A stretch of DNA of 64,000 nt. Origin: JAVJST01 sp965229715 (GTDB lineage: Bacteria; Pseudomonadota; Alphaproteobacteria; Rhodospirillales; Casp-alpha2). Below the pieces are notes generated by a model that was not told where the DNA came from, did no database searches, and saw only the letters and a list, made by a program, of their open reading frames with translations. Both the position numbers and the translations under genes were made by a program. Below are positions 29,200 through 38,332 of the stretch, piece after piece. Numbering within the stretch: position 1 is the first letter of the stretch; every line of letters starts with the position of its first letter. The stretch spans positions 1 to 64,000 of the forward strand of contig CBDDJL010000004.1 in assembly GCA_965229715.1 (NCBI GenBank). The letters run 5' to 3'.

Positions 29200-30516
29200 T
29201 CAGTAGGTATGCGCCTGTTGTATCGACGCGAAATATTCGTCGAGCGAGCGCAGCGTTACCTCGGCAAATTCTCGCCGGTAAGCACGCGACAGGAGGTTTT
29301 TCTCGTCCGTGGCATTCGAGAGGAAACCCAGTTCGACGAGCACGGACGGCACATCCGGCGCCTTGAGAACCGCGAAACCGGCGAACCGATGGGTTTTGCG
29401 TAACACCTTCGTGACCGGCTTGGCGCTCTTGATCAGCGTGTTGGCATAGCGCGCCGATTCGTTCATCGATTCGCGTTGTGCAAGATCGATCAGGATGTTC
29501 GCGACTTCCGGCGGTTCGTTGTTGAAGTCCATGCCGGCAACGATATCGGCCTTGTTCTCGCGCTCCGCGAGCAGCGCCGCTTCCTTGTCCGACGCATTTT
29601 CGGACAGCGTGTAGACCGAAAGCCCGCGCGTCTTGCGATTGGCCACCGTGTCGGCATGCAGCGAGATGAACAAGTCCGGTTTCGCCTTACGCGCCCTGGC
29701 AACCCGGTCTCGGAGCGGGATGAAAACGTCGCGGTCACGTACGAGAAAAACGTCGTAACGTCCGCTCGCCTCTAGCGCGCGGGCCAGCGCATTGGCGAAG
29801 GCAAGCGTGATATGTTTCTCGTAGACGCCGGACCGGCTAATGGCGCCCGGATCGCGGCCGCCGTGACCGGCATCGATCGCGATAAGCCGTCGCTGCGGTG
29901 GCGTTGGCACGTAAGACGGTTTGCGCAGCCCCGCCGGCAACGGATTCTCCAACCCCGCCGTCACGGCGGGGGCCGGAGCCGTTGCGGGCTGCGTCGCCGC
30001 CGTGGCGACCGACGCCGTCTCCTGCCGGGCCTCGCTGGCGGCCACGCGATAAGATTGTTTGAGCGACGCGACGAACGTCGCGCGGTCGATGGCCTCAAGA
30101 TCGATGACCAACCGGTGCGCACCGTCGGCGCCCGGCCTGAGATAGAACGCATCCCGGACGGCGACGGGCTCGGTGGTTTCGAGAACCACGCGACTCTGAC
30201 CGGGCTGGTAGAGGCCATAGCGCATCGTCTTGTAGATACCCGTGGGCGCCGGTAGCGGTTGCGCCGGCAATTGCCAGCCTGTTTCGGGCAGGTCGATCAC
30301 CACGCGATACGGATCGTCGAGCAGAAACATCCGGAGGTCGACCGGCGTCGAAAGATCGACAACGAAGCGGGTATGCCCGACGTGCTGACCGACGCGGACA
30401 TCGGTAGCAATGGTATCAGCGGCGTGCACTGACGGCGCCGCTGACGCAACAACTGCCACCAGCATCGAAACCGCCGCATAGCAGAGCCTCAGGGCCCTAA
30501 ACATTTGCGCCACCAT
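29200..30516 (-). CDS. N-acetylmuramoyl-L-alanine amidase with AMIN domain
   Basis: The 438-residue protein has a signal peptide (about 1-32, ending ...PSVHAADT), an AMIN domain (about 40-140; LRMFLLDDPYRVVIDLPET) that localises to envelope machinery, an Ala/Pro-rich linker and an Amidase_3 domain. The domain has the zinc ligands in AIDAGHGGRDPGA (His) and GVYEKHITLAFA (Glu), plus FISLHADTVAN (His), and a closing VELGFLSNATDEKNLL with the catalytic Glu. It cleaves the sugar-peptide bond of murein at division. The upstream position to PBP1A fits a murein operon. Confidence 0.92.
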   Translation of the reverse strand: MVAQMFRALRLCYAAVSMLVAVVASAAPSVHAADTIATDVRVGQHVGHTRFVVDLSTPVDLRMFLLDDPYRVVIDLPETGWQLPAQPLPAPTGIYKTMRYGLYQPGQSRVVLETTEPVAVRDAFYLRPGADGAHRLVIDLEAIDRATFVASLKQSYRVAASEARQETASVATAATQPATAPAPAVTAGLENPLPAGLRKPSYVPTPPQRRLIAIDAGHGGRDPGAISRSGVYEKHITLAFANALARALEASGRYDVFLVRDRDVFIPLRDRVARARKAKPDLFISLHADTVANRKTRGLSVYTLSENASDKEAALLAERENKADIVAGMDFNNEPPEVANILIDLAQRESMNESARYANTLIKSAKPVTKVLRKTHRFAGFAVLKAPDVPSVLVELGFLSNATDEKNLLSRAYRREFAEVTLRSLDEYFASIQQAHTY

Positions 30517-30667
30517 TGAAATGCGACATCGCCATCCCGTTCATCGACCCCGTTCTGGCGGGCCGAGACCACATATACCCCCTGCGCCCGGCTGCAACAA
30601 ACCATACGGTCACCGGGCGAGAACCTCGTTCATGCGGGGCAAACAGCACCGCTTGGAACGATTGCGA

Positions 30668-30696
30668 TTGTGGAAAAGAATTCCTGAGGTTATGTT
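30668..30696 (+). promoter_or_regulatory. Possible sigma70 promoter of rne
   Basis: TTGTGG (30668-30673) and TATGTT (30691-30696) are spaced by 17 bases in an A/T-richer patch of the 493-base gap upstream of rne. The -35 box matches consensus at only three positions, so support is modest. If used, the leader would be about 305 bases, in line with the long autoregulatory RNase E leaders known from other bacteria. Confidence 0.35.
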
Positions 30697-30724
30697 AACG
30701 AATCCATGGTCATCCGACCTTGGC

Positions 30725-30803
30725 GGCTGCGGCACCACGTGCCAGCCAACAAACATACCGCAGTTTTCACTGCGTCCCGCCTTGCGGCACGTCAATTCGT
30801 GCC
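30725..30803 (+). promoter_or_regulatory. Tandem hairpins in the rne 5' leader
   Basis: Three consecutive stem-loops can be drawn: GGCAC/GTGCC with flanking GGCT/AGCC (30725-30747), CGCAG/CTGCG with loop TTTTCA (30759-30774), and GGCACG/CGTGCC with loop TCAATT (30786-30803). They sit some 200 bases upstream of the rne start in a gap with no convincing gene. RNase E commonly controls its own mRNA through structured leaders, which is the likely role. Folding energies were not computed. Confidence 0.4.
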
Positions 30804-31009
30804 AAGAGCGGAAAACCAGAGGTTTTACCTTATGTCAGGTGCGAATGCGCAACGACTGAGCCCCCTAAAAGCGGCGCCGATTTCGGCGTTGCCGGGCCAA
30901 TCTCCGCGCGCCACCGGCACACCAGCAAAAGCATTCCCCGCCTCAGGCGCGATTTTCCGGCTCGCCGGTTCCGCGTCCTTGCCGGGGGATCAACGGAGTT
31001 CCCACTTAA

Positions 31010-33388
31010 ATGTCTACCAAGAAAATGTTGATCGACGGCGCGCACGCGGAGGAAACCCGCGTCGTGATCGTCAACGGAAATCGTCTCGAAGACTTTGATG
31101 TAGAGGTTGAATCCCGGCGCCAGCTCAAAGGCAATATTTATCTCGCGAAAGTCACACGCGTAGAGCCGTCCTTGCAGGCCGCCTTTGTCGATTTCGGTGG
31201 AAACCGACACGGATTCCTCGCTTTCAACGAAATTCATCCGGACTACTACCAGATCCCGGTCGCCGACCGTGCCGCCCTGCTCGAGGAACAGCAGGCTGCG
31301 GAGGCCGAGGCCGAGAAAGCCGAAGAGGCCGCTGGCGACGATGAGAATCGTTCCGTCGAAACTGTCGGCGGCGACGATGCCGATGAAGAGGCGGAAGTTC
31401 GCCGTACGGCAATCAACGTGCGGCGCAACTACAAGATCCAGGAAGTCATCAAGCGCCGCCAGATCATTCTGGTTCAGGTCGTCAAGGAAGAGCGCGGCAA
31501 CAAGGGCGCGGCGCTGACGACCTACGTTTCGTTGCCCGGCCGGTACTGCGTGTTAATGCCGAACACGGCCCGCGGCGGCGGCGTTTCGCGCAAGATTTCC
31601 AACGGCGCCGACCGGCGCAAGCTGAAGAACTACCTGAGCGAGTTGGATATTCCCGACGGCATGGCCGTCATCGTCCGCACCGCCGGCGCCAAGCGTACCA
31701 AGGCGGAAATCAAACGCGACTACGATTACCTGCTCAGGCTATGGACGCAGGTTCGCGACACGACCCTCGAATCGATTGCACCCTGCCTCGTCTACGAGGA
31801 GGGCAACCTGATCAAGCGTGCCATTCGCGATCTCTACACCAAGGATATCGAAGAGATCATCATCGAGGGGACCGAACCCTATCGTACGGCCAAGGATTTC
31901 ATGAAGCTGCTGATCCCGAGCCATGCCAAACGGGTCCAGCCCTACAAGGAGGACGACGTCCCCTTGTTCCACCGTTTTCAGGTCGAAAGCCAGCTCGACG
32001 CCATGCACGACAACGTCGTGCCGTTGCGCTCGGGCGGATATCTGGTGATCAACCAGACCGAGGCGCTGGTCGCCGTCGACGTCAATTCCGGCAAGGCGAC
32101 GCGTGAGCGTAATATCGAGGAGACCGCACTCAACACCAATATGGAAGCGGCCGACGAGATTGCCCGTCAGCTCCGGCTTCGCGATCTCGCTGGTCTGGTG
32201 GTCATCGACTTCATCGATATGGAGGTCAACCGCAACAACGGCCGCGTCGAGCGCCAACTGAAAGACGCCATGAAGATCGACCGGGCGCGTATCCAGATCG
32301 GCCGCATCAGCCCGTTCGGCCTTCTCGAACTGTCGCGTCAGCGGCTGCGGCCAAGTCTGATGGAGACCAGCACCGAACCCTGCGTTGCCTGCGGCGGCAC
32401 CGGTCATCGCCGCTCCGTCGGCTCGGCGGCCCTTAGCGTCGTCCGCGCGATCGAAGAAGAAGCGCTGAAAAAGCGCTCGACGTCGGTTACCGTCTTCGTC
32501 GCCGGCGAAATCGCGCTCTATATCCTCAATCACAAGCGCAAGCTGCTCGCCGACATCGAGGAACGCTACGGTCTCGCCGTTACGCTGGAGGCCGACGACA
32601 GCCTCGTACCGCCGGATCATCGCATGGAGCGCCGAAAGTCCGACGACGGTGACGTGGTCGAGGAAGTGCACGACGCGGCATCGCGTCTCAAGGCGCGCAA
32701 CGAAGCCGGTGACGGCGATGACGATGGCGGCTCGCGCAACAAACGCCGGCGCCGGCGCTCCCGGCGTGGTAAGCGTGGCGGTGACGACAACGACCGGCAG
32801 CAGGACGACGAGACCGCGGCCAACGACGACGCCGATGACAACGCCCAGGCGGCATCCGATGACGACACCGACGATGGTGGTGGCGACGAGAAGCCGTCAC
32901 GCCGCAGGCGCGGCCGGCGCGGCGGACGCCGCCGCTCGAAGAAGCGCGAGGCTGCGGAAACGGAGTCCGAAACCACCGGGTCGGATGCTGACAGCGAGGG
33001 CGTCAACATTGACGCCGATAACGCTGGCGATGCACCGGTGGAGAGCGACGTGTCGAACGCCGAAGCCGCCGAAACCAATGAGGCAGACGGCGAAAAGAAG
33101 TCTAGCCGGAAAAAACCGGCCAAACGCGGTCGCAAGCCGAAGGCAGCCAAAACCGATGCGGATAGCGATCAGCCCGCCGGGGAAGACTCTTCGGACAAGG
33201 GATCGAACGGCGCCGGCGAGGCGGCCGATCCGGAACCTGAACCAGCGACCGAACCCGAGCCGGAACCCGCGGCGGCATCTGCCGACGCGGCTGACGATGC
33301 CGATGAAGCGGCCAAGACGACGGTCATTGTCGTCGGCGAGCAGGATAAACCGGAATCGTCACGCCGCGGTTGGTGGCGTCGCACATAG
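31010..33388 (+). CDS. rne: Ribonuclease E
   Basis: The 792-residue endonuclease leads mRNA decay and rRNA/tRNA processing. An S1 domain (about 35-150) carries an acidic insertion of some 50 residues (AEAEKAEEAAGDDENRS) common in alphaproteobacteria. The catalytic DNase I-like part has the Mg ligands in LVAVDVNSGKAT and LAGLVVIDFIDME. The Zn-link lies in CVACGGTGHRRS (CxxC). From about residue 550 to the end, the tail is a low-complexity Asp/Glu- and Arg/Lys-rich scaffold (RRRRGRRGGRRRSKKREA) expected to hold RNA and degradosome partners. Start ATG 31010 has GGAG upstream. Confidence 0.95.
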   Translation: MSTKKMLIDGAHAEETRVVIVNGNRLEDFDVEVESRRQLKGNIYLAKVTRVEPSLQAAFVDFGGNRHGFLAFNEIHPDYYQIPVADRAALLEEQQAAEAEAEKAEEAAGDDENRSVETVGGDDADEEAEVRRTAINVRRNYKIQEVIKRRQIILVQVVKEERGNKGAALTTYVSLPGRYCVLMPNTARGGGVSRKISNGADRRKLKNYLSELDIPDGMAVIVRTAGAKRTKAEIKRDYDYLLRLWTQVRDTTLESIAPCLVYEEGNLIKRAIRDLYTKDIEEIIIEGTEPYRTAKDFMKLLIPSHAKRVQPYKEDDVPLFHRFQVESQLDAMHDNVVPLRSGGYLVINQTEALVAVDVNSGKATRERNIEETALNTNMEAADEIARQLRLRDLAGLVVIDFIDMEVNRNNGRVERQLKDAMKIDRARIQIGRISPFGLLELSRQRLRPSLMETSTEPCVACGGTGHRRSVGSAALSVVRAIEEEALKKRSTSVTVFVAGEIALYILNHKRKLLADIEERYGLAVTLEADDSLVPPDHRMERRKSDDGDVVEEVHDAASRLKARNEAGDGDDDGGSRNKRRRRRSRRGKRGGDDNDRQQDDETAANDDADDNAQAASDDDTDDGGGDEKPSRRRRGRRGGRRRSKKREAAETESETTGSDADSEGVNIDADNAGDAPVESDVSNAEAAETNEADGEKKSSRKKPAKRGRKPKAAKTDADSDQPAGEDSSDKGSNGAGEAADPEPEPATEPEPEPAAASADAADDADEAAKTTVIVVGEQDKPESSRRGWWRRT

Positions 33389-33397
33389 AAATCCGGC

Positions 33398-34546
33398 CTA
33401 GGAGAGCCAGTCGCCGATTTTCTCGACGGCGGTCTTCATGTCCGTTGTCGACCCGGCGAATGAAAACCGCACGAAACGCCGGCCCCGGCCGGGATCGAAG
33501 TCGACGCCCGGCGTTGCCGCGACGCCGGCCTCGTCCAACATTCGCCGGCAAAACCCGACGCTGTCGTCGGTCAGATCGCTGACGTCCGCATACACGTAGA
33601 AGGCGCCATCGGCCGACGCCAACCGTTCGATTCCAACCGCCGGAAGCCCCGCCAGCAGGACACGGCGATTGTCGGCATAACGCGCGACATAACCGTCGAG
33701 CTCGTCGTAGCAATCGAACGCCGCCAGCGCGGCATGCTGCGAGACAACCGGCGGCGAAATGAACAGGTTCTGGGCGAGACATTCCACCGACCGTCGGAGC
33801 GCCGGCGGGACGATCATCCAGCCGAGCCGCCAGCCCGTCATCGAGAAGTATTTCGAAAAACTGTTGATGACGATCGCGTCGTCGTCCAGCTTCGCGGCGG
33901 TTTCGGCGACAGTGCCGTAGGTTATGCCGTGATAGATCTCGTCAGAAATCAGTCGGATGCGGTTTTCATTGCAGTAACCGACAAGCGCGCCAAGTTCGTC
34001 CGGCGTCAGCATGGTGCCCGTCGGATTCGACGGGCTCGCAACGATCAGGCCGTCGACCCGAACGTCCAACGCATCCAGCATGGCGGGCGACGGCTGAAAA
34101 TTCGTCGAGCCGTCGACCGGCAGGTCGAGCACCTCGATCCCGAGGGCCGTCAGGATGTTCCTGTAGGCCGGATAGCCGGGGTTTGCGAGCGCCACCCGAT
34201 CCCCGGCATCGAACGCGGCAAGAAAGGCCAACGTAAAGGCCGACGACGACCCCGTCGTCACGAAGACCCGGTCCGGTTCGATCTCGTGGCCATACATGCG
34301 CGCATGATGCCCTGCGATGGCTTGTTGTAGTGCCGGAATTCCGGGAGCGACGGTATAGCCCAACCGCTCTGTCCCGATCGCGGCCTGCGCCGCCGCGCGA
34401 ACGCCAGCAGGCGCCGGTGTATCCGGTTGGCCGACCTCAAGATGGAGCACGTGGTGGCCTTCCGCCTCGCGCCGCGCCGCAGCCTGCATCACATCCATCA
34501 CGATGAACGGCGGCACCTCGCCCCGGCGAGAAGTCTTCAACGCCAT
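33398..34546 (-). CDS. PLP-dependent class I/II aminotransferase
   Basis: The 382-residue fold-type I enzyme has its PLP lysine in VINSFSKYFSMTGWRLGW (about residue 230) and the Asn and Tyr contacts in ASPSNPTGTML and ISDEIYHGITYG. It ends with the substrate-carboxylate Arg region FVRFSFAGS. This is the aspartate-aminotransferase-like group, active on aspartate, aromatic amino acids or related substrates; the amino donor is not evident. Start ATG 34546 (MALKTSRRGEVPP) is preferred over an upstream start inside the preceding gene. It lies 7 bases after the GGT-like gene, as in an operon. Confidence 0.9.
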   Translation of the reverse strand: MALKTSRRGEVPPFIVMDVMQAAARREAEGHHVLHLEVGQPDTPAPAGVRAAAQAAIGTERLGYTVAPGIPALQQAIAGHHARMYGHEIEPDRVFVTTGSSSAFTLAFLAAFDAGDRVALANPGYPAYRNILTALGIEVLDLPVDGSTNFQPSPAMLDALDVRVDGLIVASPSNPTGTMLTPDELGALVGYCNENRIRLISDEIYHGITYGTVAETAAKLDDDAIVINSFSKYFSMTGWRLGWMIVPPALRRSVECLAQNLFISPPVVSQHAALAAFDCYDELDGYVARYADNRRVLLAGLPAVGIERLASADGAFYVYADVSDLTDDSVGFCRRMLDEAGVAATPGVDFDPGRGRRFVRFSFAGSTTDMKTAVEKIGDWLS

Positions 34547-34553
34547 TACAATC

Positions 34554-36224
34554 TCATCGTTCCGACGACAAAGACAGGCCGAACCCGCGCGGGTCGGTGA
34601 AGACCTCACAAAGCTCCGGCTTGTTCTGCAATCCTTCGGGACAGTAGAACGCGTTCACACGGCCGATTTGACGGGCTTCCGTAACCTCATGCCCCCTGGA
34701 CCGCAGCTCGGCCACGACGCCGTCGCCGATGCCTTCCTCGACATAGGTCGTATCGGGCAATCCGCCATGATGAACCCGTTTTGCGGTCAACGCCGCACCC
34801 AGTCCGTCTTGCGTGAAGAACGACCGCGCGATGACATTGGCCGATGCCGTCGGCGCAGCCACGCCGCCCGTCGCACTGCTCGCCCAGAACAGATGCTGGG
34901 TAATCGGATTGATAACCAGGATCGGACTTAGCGACCATGGCCCGCGGCCGGCGTCCCCGGGAATTGTCGCCAGGACGACCCCCGTTCCCGGCGCGACGCG
35001 ACCCGTGCCGAAGAAATTGTTCATGGTCAACCCGCAGGCGACGGCGCCGCCGAACCGGTCGATAGTGACGAAACTGGTCGCTGCCGGATTTTCGGCACGC
35101 GCGACGGGCCGGGCCTTCAACGCGGTGGTTGGCGTGTGACGACCGGGATCGTAATCCGCCATATCGTCCTCGAAGCGCGTCACATCGCCGAGCTCCTCGG
35201 CTTCGAGCGTCGCGCCTCCGTCGGCTGTCAACCAGCGCCCGCGATCGCCGTAGGCCCGGGCCCCCGCTTCCGCCAGCATGTGCGCGCGCTCCTGTTCATC
35301 GGCCTCCTCGAAACGGTCATTGCCGGCCAGGTGGTGCACCATGGTTGCCCCTGTCAGACCAGCCGACGCCGGCGGCGGAGCGACGTGCAGCCGATGATAG
35401 CCGAGCGGTATACGAACCGTCTCGCGCCAGACCGGACGGAATGTCCGGAGATCATCGAGCTCAAGCGATCCACCCGCGGCGATTGCCGCATCGACCAGTT
35501 GGCGGGCCATGGCGCCGCTGTAGAAATCGCCGGGTCCCCGCACCTGCATACCGCCGATCACGGCGGCGAGATCGGGCTGACGCAGGGTATCGCCCTCGCC
35601 GACAAGGCCACCGCCGGAAGCGCCGAAAACCCTGATCATTTCGATATCTTCGGAAAGGGCGCCGGCTGCCGCGTTCAGATCCGCAGCCGTCGACCGCGAA
35701 ACCGGGCTGCCGAAACGGGCCAAATTGGCGCCTGGTTTGACCACGACTTCCCACCGCAGCTTGCCGTACTTTGCATGCAATGCGAAGAATCCGCGCGGAT
35801 TGCCGGGTACGGCGCTCGGCCGGCTTGCGGTCGGCGGTATCGATGCCGGGGTCTTGGCAAAGAATTCGAGCGCTTCCGTGGTATCTGACTTCGGATCGTG
35901 GACAACGCAAACGCCACCCCCGCCGAGGCTGGCCGAAGACGGCTTCGTGACGGCGAGCGCGAAATAGACGGCTACCGCTGCATCGACCGCATTACCGCCC
36001 GAGGACAGTACATCCCGTCCGATGACGGCGGCGCGGGGCTCGTCCGCGGCTACGCCGCCGAAGAAGCCCCGGACATAACCGATTTCGCCCTCGTTGCCTT
36101 GCGTTTCCGGCTCTTCGATGATGCCGCACGACGCGAGAAAAACTACCGCCAATGACGCCGATGCGATTTGACGCCACCGGGGACGCTCACTACGTTTCCA
36201 GTAATATCTAGAGGATTTTCGCAT
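34554..36224 (-). CDS. Gamma-glutamyltransferase-like lipoprotein (Ntn-hydrolase)
   Basis: The 556-residue protein starts with a basic stretch and a hydrophobic core ending in the lipobox LASC (Cys at about 34), so it is probably anchored to a membrane. The GGT fold follows, with AVIGRDVLSSGGNAVDAAVA near the N-terminus and the processing region NPAATSFVTIDRFGG at about 379-393, followed by TMNNFFGTGRVAPGTG. GGTs self-cleave before a catalytic Thr and transfer or hydrolyse gamma-glutamyl groups. Here the first Thr of the usual TTH reads Ala and the triplet is A-T-S, so Thr-383 would have to serve. The start overlaps the divergent protease start. Confidence 0.8.
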   Translation of the reverse strand: MRKSSRYYWKRSERPRWRQIASASLAVVFLASCGIIEEPETQGNEGEIGYVRGFFGGVAADEPRAAVIGRDVLSSGGNAVDAAVAVYFALAVTKPSSASLGGGGVCVVHDPKSDTTEALEFFAKTPASIPPTASRPSAVPGNPRGFFALHAKYGKLRWEVVVKPGANLARFGSPVSRSTAADLNAAAGALSEDIEMIRVFGASGGGLVGEGDTLRQPDLAAVIGGMQVRGPGDFYSGAMARQLVDAAIAAGGSLELDDLRTFRPVWRETVRIPLGYHRLHVAPPPASAGLTGATMVHHLAGNDRFEEADEQERAHMLAEAGARAYGDRGRWLTADGGATLEAEELGDVTRFEDDMADYDPGRHTPTTALKARPVARAENPAATSFVTIDRFGGAVACGLTMNNFFGTGRVAPGTGVVLATIPGDAGRGPWSLSPILVINPITQHLFWASSATGGVAAPTASANVIARSFFTQDGLGAALTAKRVHHGGLPDTTYVEEGIGDGVVAELRSRGHEVTEARQIGRVNAFYCPEGLQNKPELCEVFTDPRGFGLSLSSER

Positions 36225-37575
36225 GTTGCCCAGGCGTTCGTCGCTTCGATTTCTTTTCTTGGCCGTCATGTTGCTCGTAACTTGCCTGAATGGCAATGCA
36301 GCGTTGGCGTTCATATTCGTACGGGATGCCGAAATCGAATCCACGCTGCACGACTACATAAACCCGATTTTGCAAGCCGGCGGACTCAATCCCGCGTCGG
36401 TCAGACTGTTTCTGATCCACGACACCCAGCTCAATGCGTTCGTTGCAGGCGGGCAGAACATCTTCGTTTTTACCGGCCTGATCCTGGCGGCGGAGGACCC
36501 GACGGAAGTCATCGGCGTGCTCGCACACGAAGCAGGCCATATCTCCGGCGGCCACCTGGCGCGCACCGGCGACGCGATCGACAGGGCGCAAACGATTGGA
36601 ATCCTGTCATCGGTGCTGGGCGTTGGCGCAGCGCTGATCGCCGGCCGCGGCGACGTTGCGACGGCCGCCATCGCGACCGGTCAGGATGTCGCCAACAGAT
36701 CGTTTCTAAGCTTCAGCCGAACTCAGGAATCGTCTGCCGATCAGGCTGCGTTGCGGCTCCTCGAAGCGACGGGCCAGTCGGCACGCGGTCTCGCACGGTT
36801 TCTCAGCGTCTTGCAGGATCAGGAACTGCTGAGCACGGCAAACCAGGACCCCTATGTCCGGACCCACCCGCTGAGCCGCGACCGTATCGAAACCATCGAG
36901 GCGTTTCTCAAGACGTCGAAGTATACCGACGCGCCGGTCGATCCGGCCTTGCAGGCGAGACACGACCGCATCCGGGCCAAGATCTACGCCTATTCCTTTC
37001 CGTTCAGGACGGTCATGAAAACGTACCCTGAGAGCGATCAGAGCATCGCCGGACGCTATGCGAGGGCGTTCGCCTACTACCGCAAGCACGACATGGCCAC
37101 CGCCCATGAGAAAATCGACGCACTGATCGCCGATATGCCCGAGGACCCCTACTTCGAGGAACTGAAGGCGCAGATGCTGTTCGAGAGCGGCGATGCGGCG
37201 GCAGCAGTGCCGCACTACCAGCGCGCGGTCGATCTGTCGCCGCGCTCGGCGTTGCTGCTGGGCTCGCTCGGTCGCGCCCAGATCGCAACCGAGGACCCGG
37301 CGATGCTGCCGCTGGCGGAAAAGAACCTGCAGGCGAGCCTTGCGTTCGACCGCCGCTCCCCATCGACATGGCGCCAACTCGCCATTGCCTACGGCCGCCA
37401 GGACAAACTCGACCTGAGCTCGCTGGCGCTTGCCGAGGAAGCCATGCTCAAGAATGAGATATCGAGGGCCAAACATCACGCCGGCAAGGTCGCCGACGCT
37501 TTCCCCGTCGGCTCGCCGGAGTGGTTGCAGGCTCAGGACATCCTGAACGCCGTCGACGTCAAGACGGCGGAATGA
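36223..37575 (+). CDS. M48-family metalloprotease with TPR domain (BepA-like)
   Basis: The 450-residue exported protein has a signal peptide (about 1-30). Its zinc site is HEAGH in GVLAHEAGHISGGHLAR (about residues 102-106), with the third ligand in SRTQESSADQAALRLLEATG. The C-terminal half contains TPR repeats (for example DDPYFEELKAQMLFESGDA-like helices). This matches BepA/YfgC-type proteases that police outer-membrane protein assembly. AGAGGA precedes the ATG. It overlaps the next lipoprotein gene by ATGA, so the two are translationally coupled. Confidence 0.92.
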   Translation: MLPRRSSLRFLFLAVMLLVTCLNGNAALAFIFVRDAEIESTLHDYINPILQAGGLNPASVRLFLIHDTQLNAFVAGGQNIFVFTGLILAAEDPTEVIGVLAHEAGHISGGHLARTGDAIDRAQTIGILSSVLGVGAALIAGRGDVATAAIATGQDVANRSFLSFSRTQESSADQAALRLLEATGQSARGLARFLSVLQDQELLSTANQDPYVRTHPLSRDRIETIEAFLKTSKYTDAPVDPALQARHDRIRAKIYAYSFPFRTVMKTYPESDQSIAGRYARAFAYYRKHDMATAHEKIDALIADMPEDPYFEELKAQMLFESGDAAAAVPHYQRAVDLSPRSALLLGSLGRAQIATEDPAMLPLAEKNLQASLAFDRRSPSTWRQLAIAYGRQDKLDLSSLALAEEAMLKNEISRAKHHAGKVADAFPVGSPEWLQAQDILNAVDVKTAE

Positions 37576-38285
37576 TCGGAACAATACGCGTCCGCACATT
37601 TGTCCTAGCGGCGAGCCTTGTCTTACTGGCGGGCTGTGCGGCAGATCCGCTCGTCAACACGATGGGGCCCAGCGGCACGCTGCAGATCATCCATATCTCG
37701 CGCGATCTTGAGCGTCAGGTCGATTCCGGCGAGCTCTTCATCGCCGGCAACCCGCCCGATACCGCCATGACCCTGACACGGTTCAACGGGCAAGACGCGC
37801 TCGCGATGGTCGCCGGCGAGAAACCCTTTGCATTGGCCCGCTCGGTCGATGCGTTGATGACGACGACGCCGTATCTCGAATGGTCGTGGGCCGCCGAACG
37901 GCCCACCAACACAGCGGTTCCCGTTGCAATTGCCGTGGGTTTGCACGATCACTCGCTGAATGATTCGCCCGATACCATTGAAACCGATGTCCTCGGTTTC
38001 GACATCGCCCCCAGTCACCACCTGATTGTTGGCGAATGGCGCCGTTCACCATTACAACGAGGCCATCTCAAGGCGTTTTCAGAAGACCCGCGCGTCGCGC
38101 TATATGGCGTTCGCGGTGGCGGTCCGGTGGCGGCATGGCATCGCGATGGGATCGACATCGAAGCGCTATTCCGCCGTTCCTGGCCTGAAATCGATCCCGG
38201 CGACATCCGCATCGCCTATGTCGCCGTCGCCGTCCTCGCCGGCGAGGGCCGGGTTTATCTCGCCGACGTGGTGCTGCACCGATGA
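37572..38285 (+). CDS. Lipoprotein of unknown function
   Basis: The 237-residue product opens with a lipoprotein signal, RTFVLAASLVLLAGCAA (Cys at about residue 22). The mature part has YLEWSWAAERPTN and a strand-rich body ending YVAVAVLAGEGRVYLADVVL. The LEWSWA segment recalls DUF3047-type periplasmic proteins, but I do not assign a family with confidence. Start ATG 37572 overlaps the protease stop (ATGA), so expression is coupled to the M48 protease and a shared envelope role is likely. The DsbA-like gene follows 47 bases later. Confidence 0.75.
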   Translation: MIGTIRVRTFVLAASLVLLAGCAADPLVNTMGPSGTLQIIHISRDLERQVDSGELFIAGNPPDTAMTLTRFNGQDALAMVAGEKPFALARSVDALMTTTPYLEWSWAAERPTNTAVPVAIAVGLHDHSLNDSPDTIETDVLGFDIAPSHHLIVGEWRRSPLQRGHLKAFSEDPRVALYGVRGGGPVAAWHRDGIDIEALFRRSWPEIDPGDIRIAYVAVAVLAGEGRVYLADVVLHR

Positions 38286-38332
38286 GAACCGCAACACTTG
38301 CCCCGATTGAAACGGTCCGTCACACTTGAACC

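Noticed and set aside
30706..31098. Possible small protein in the rne leader
   Set aside because: Composition is erratic, it overlaps the rne start, and there is no ribosome site; hairpins explain the region better.
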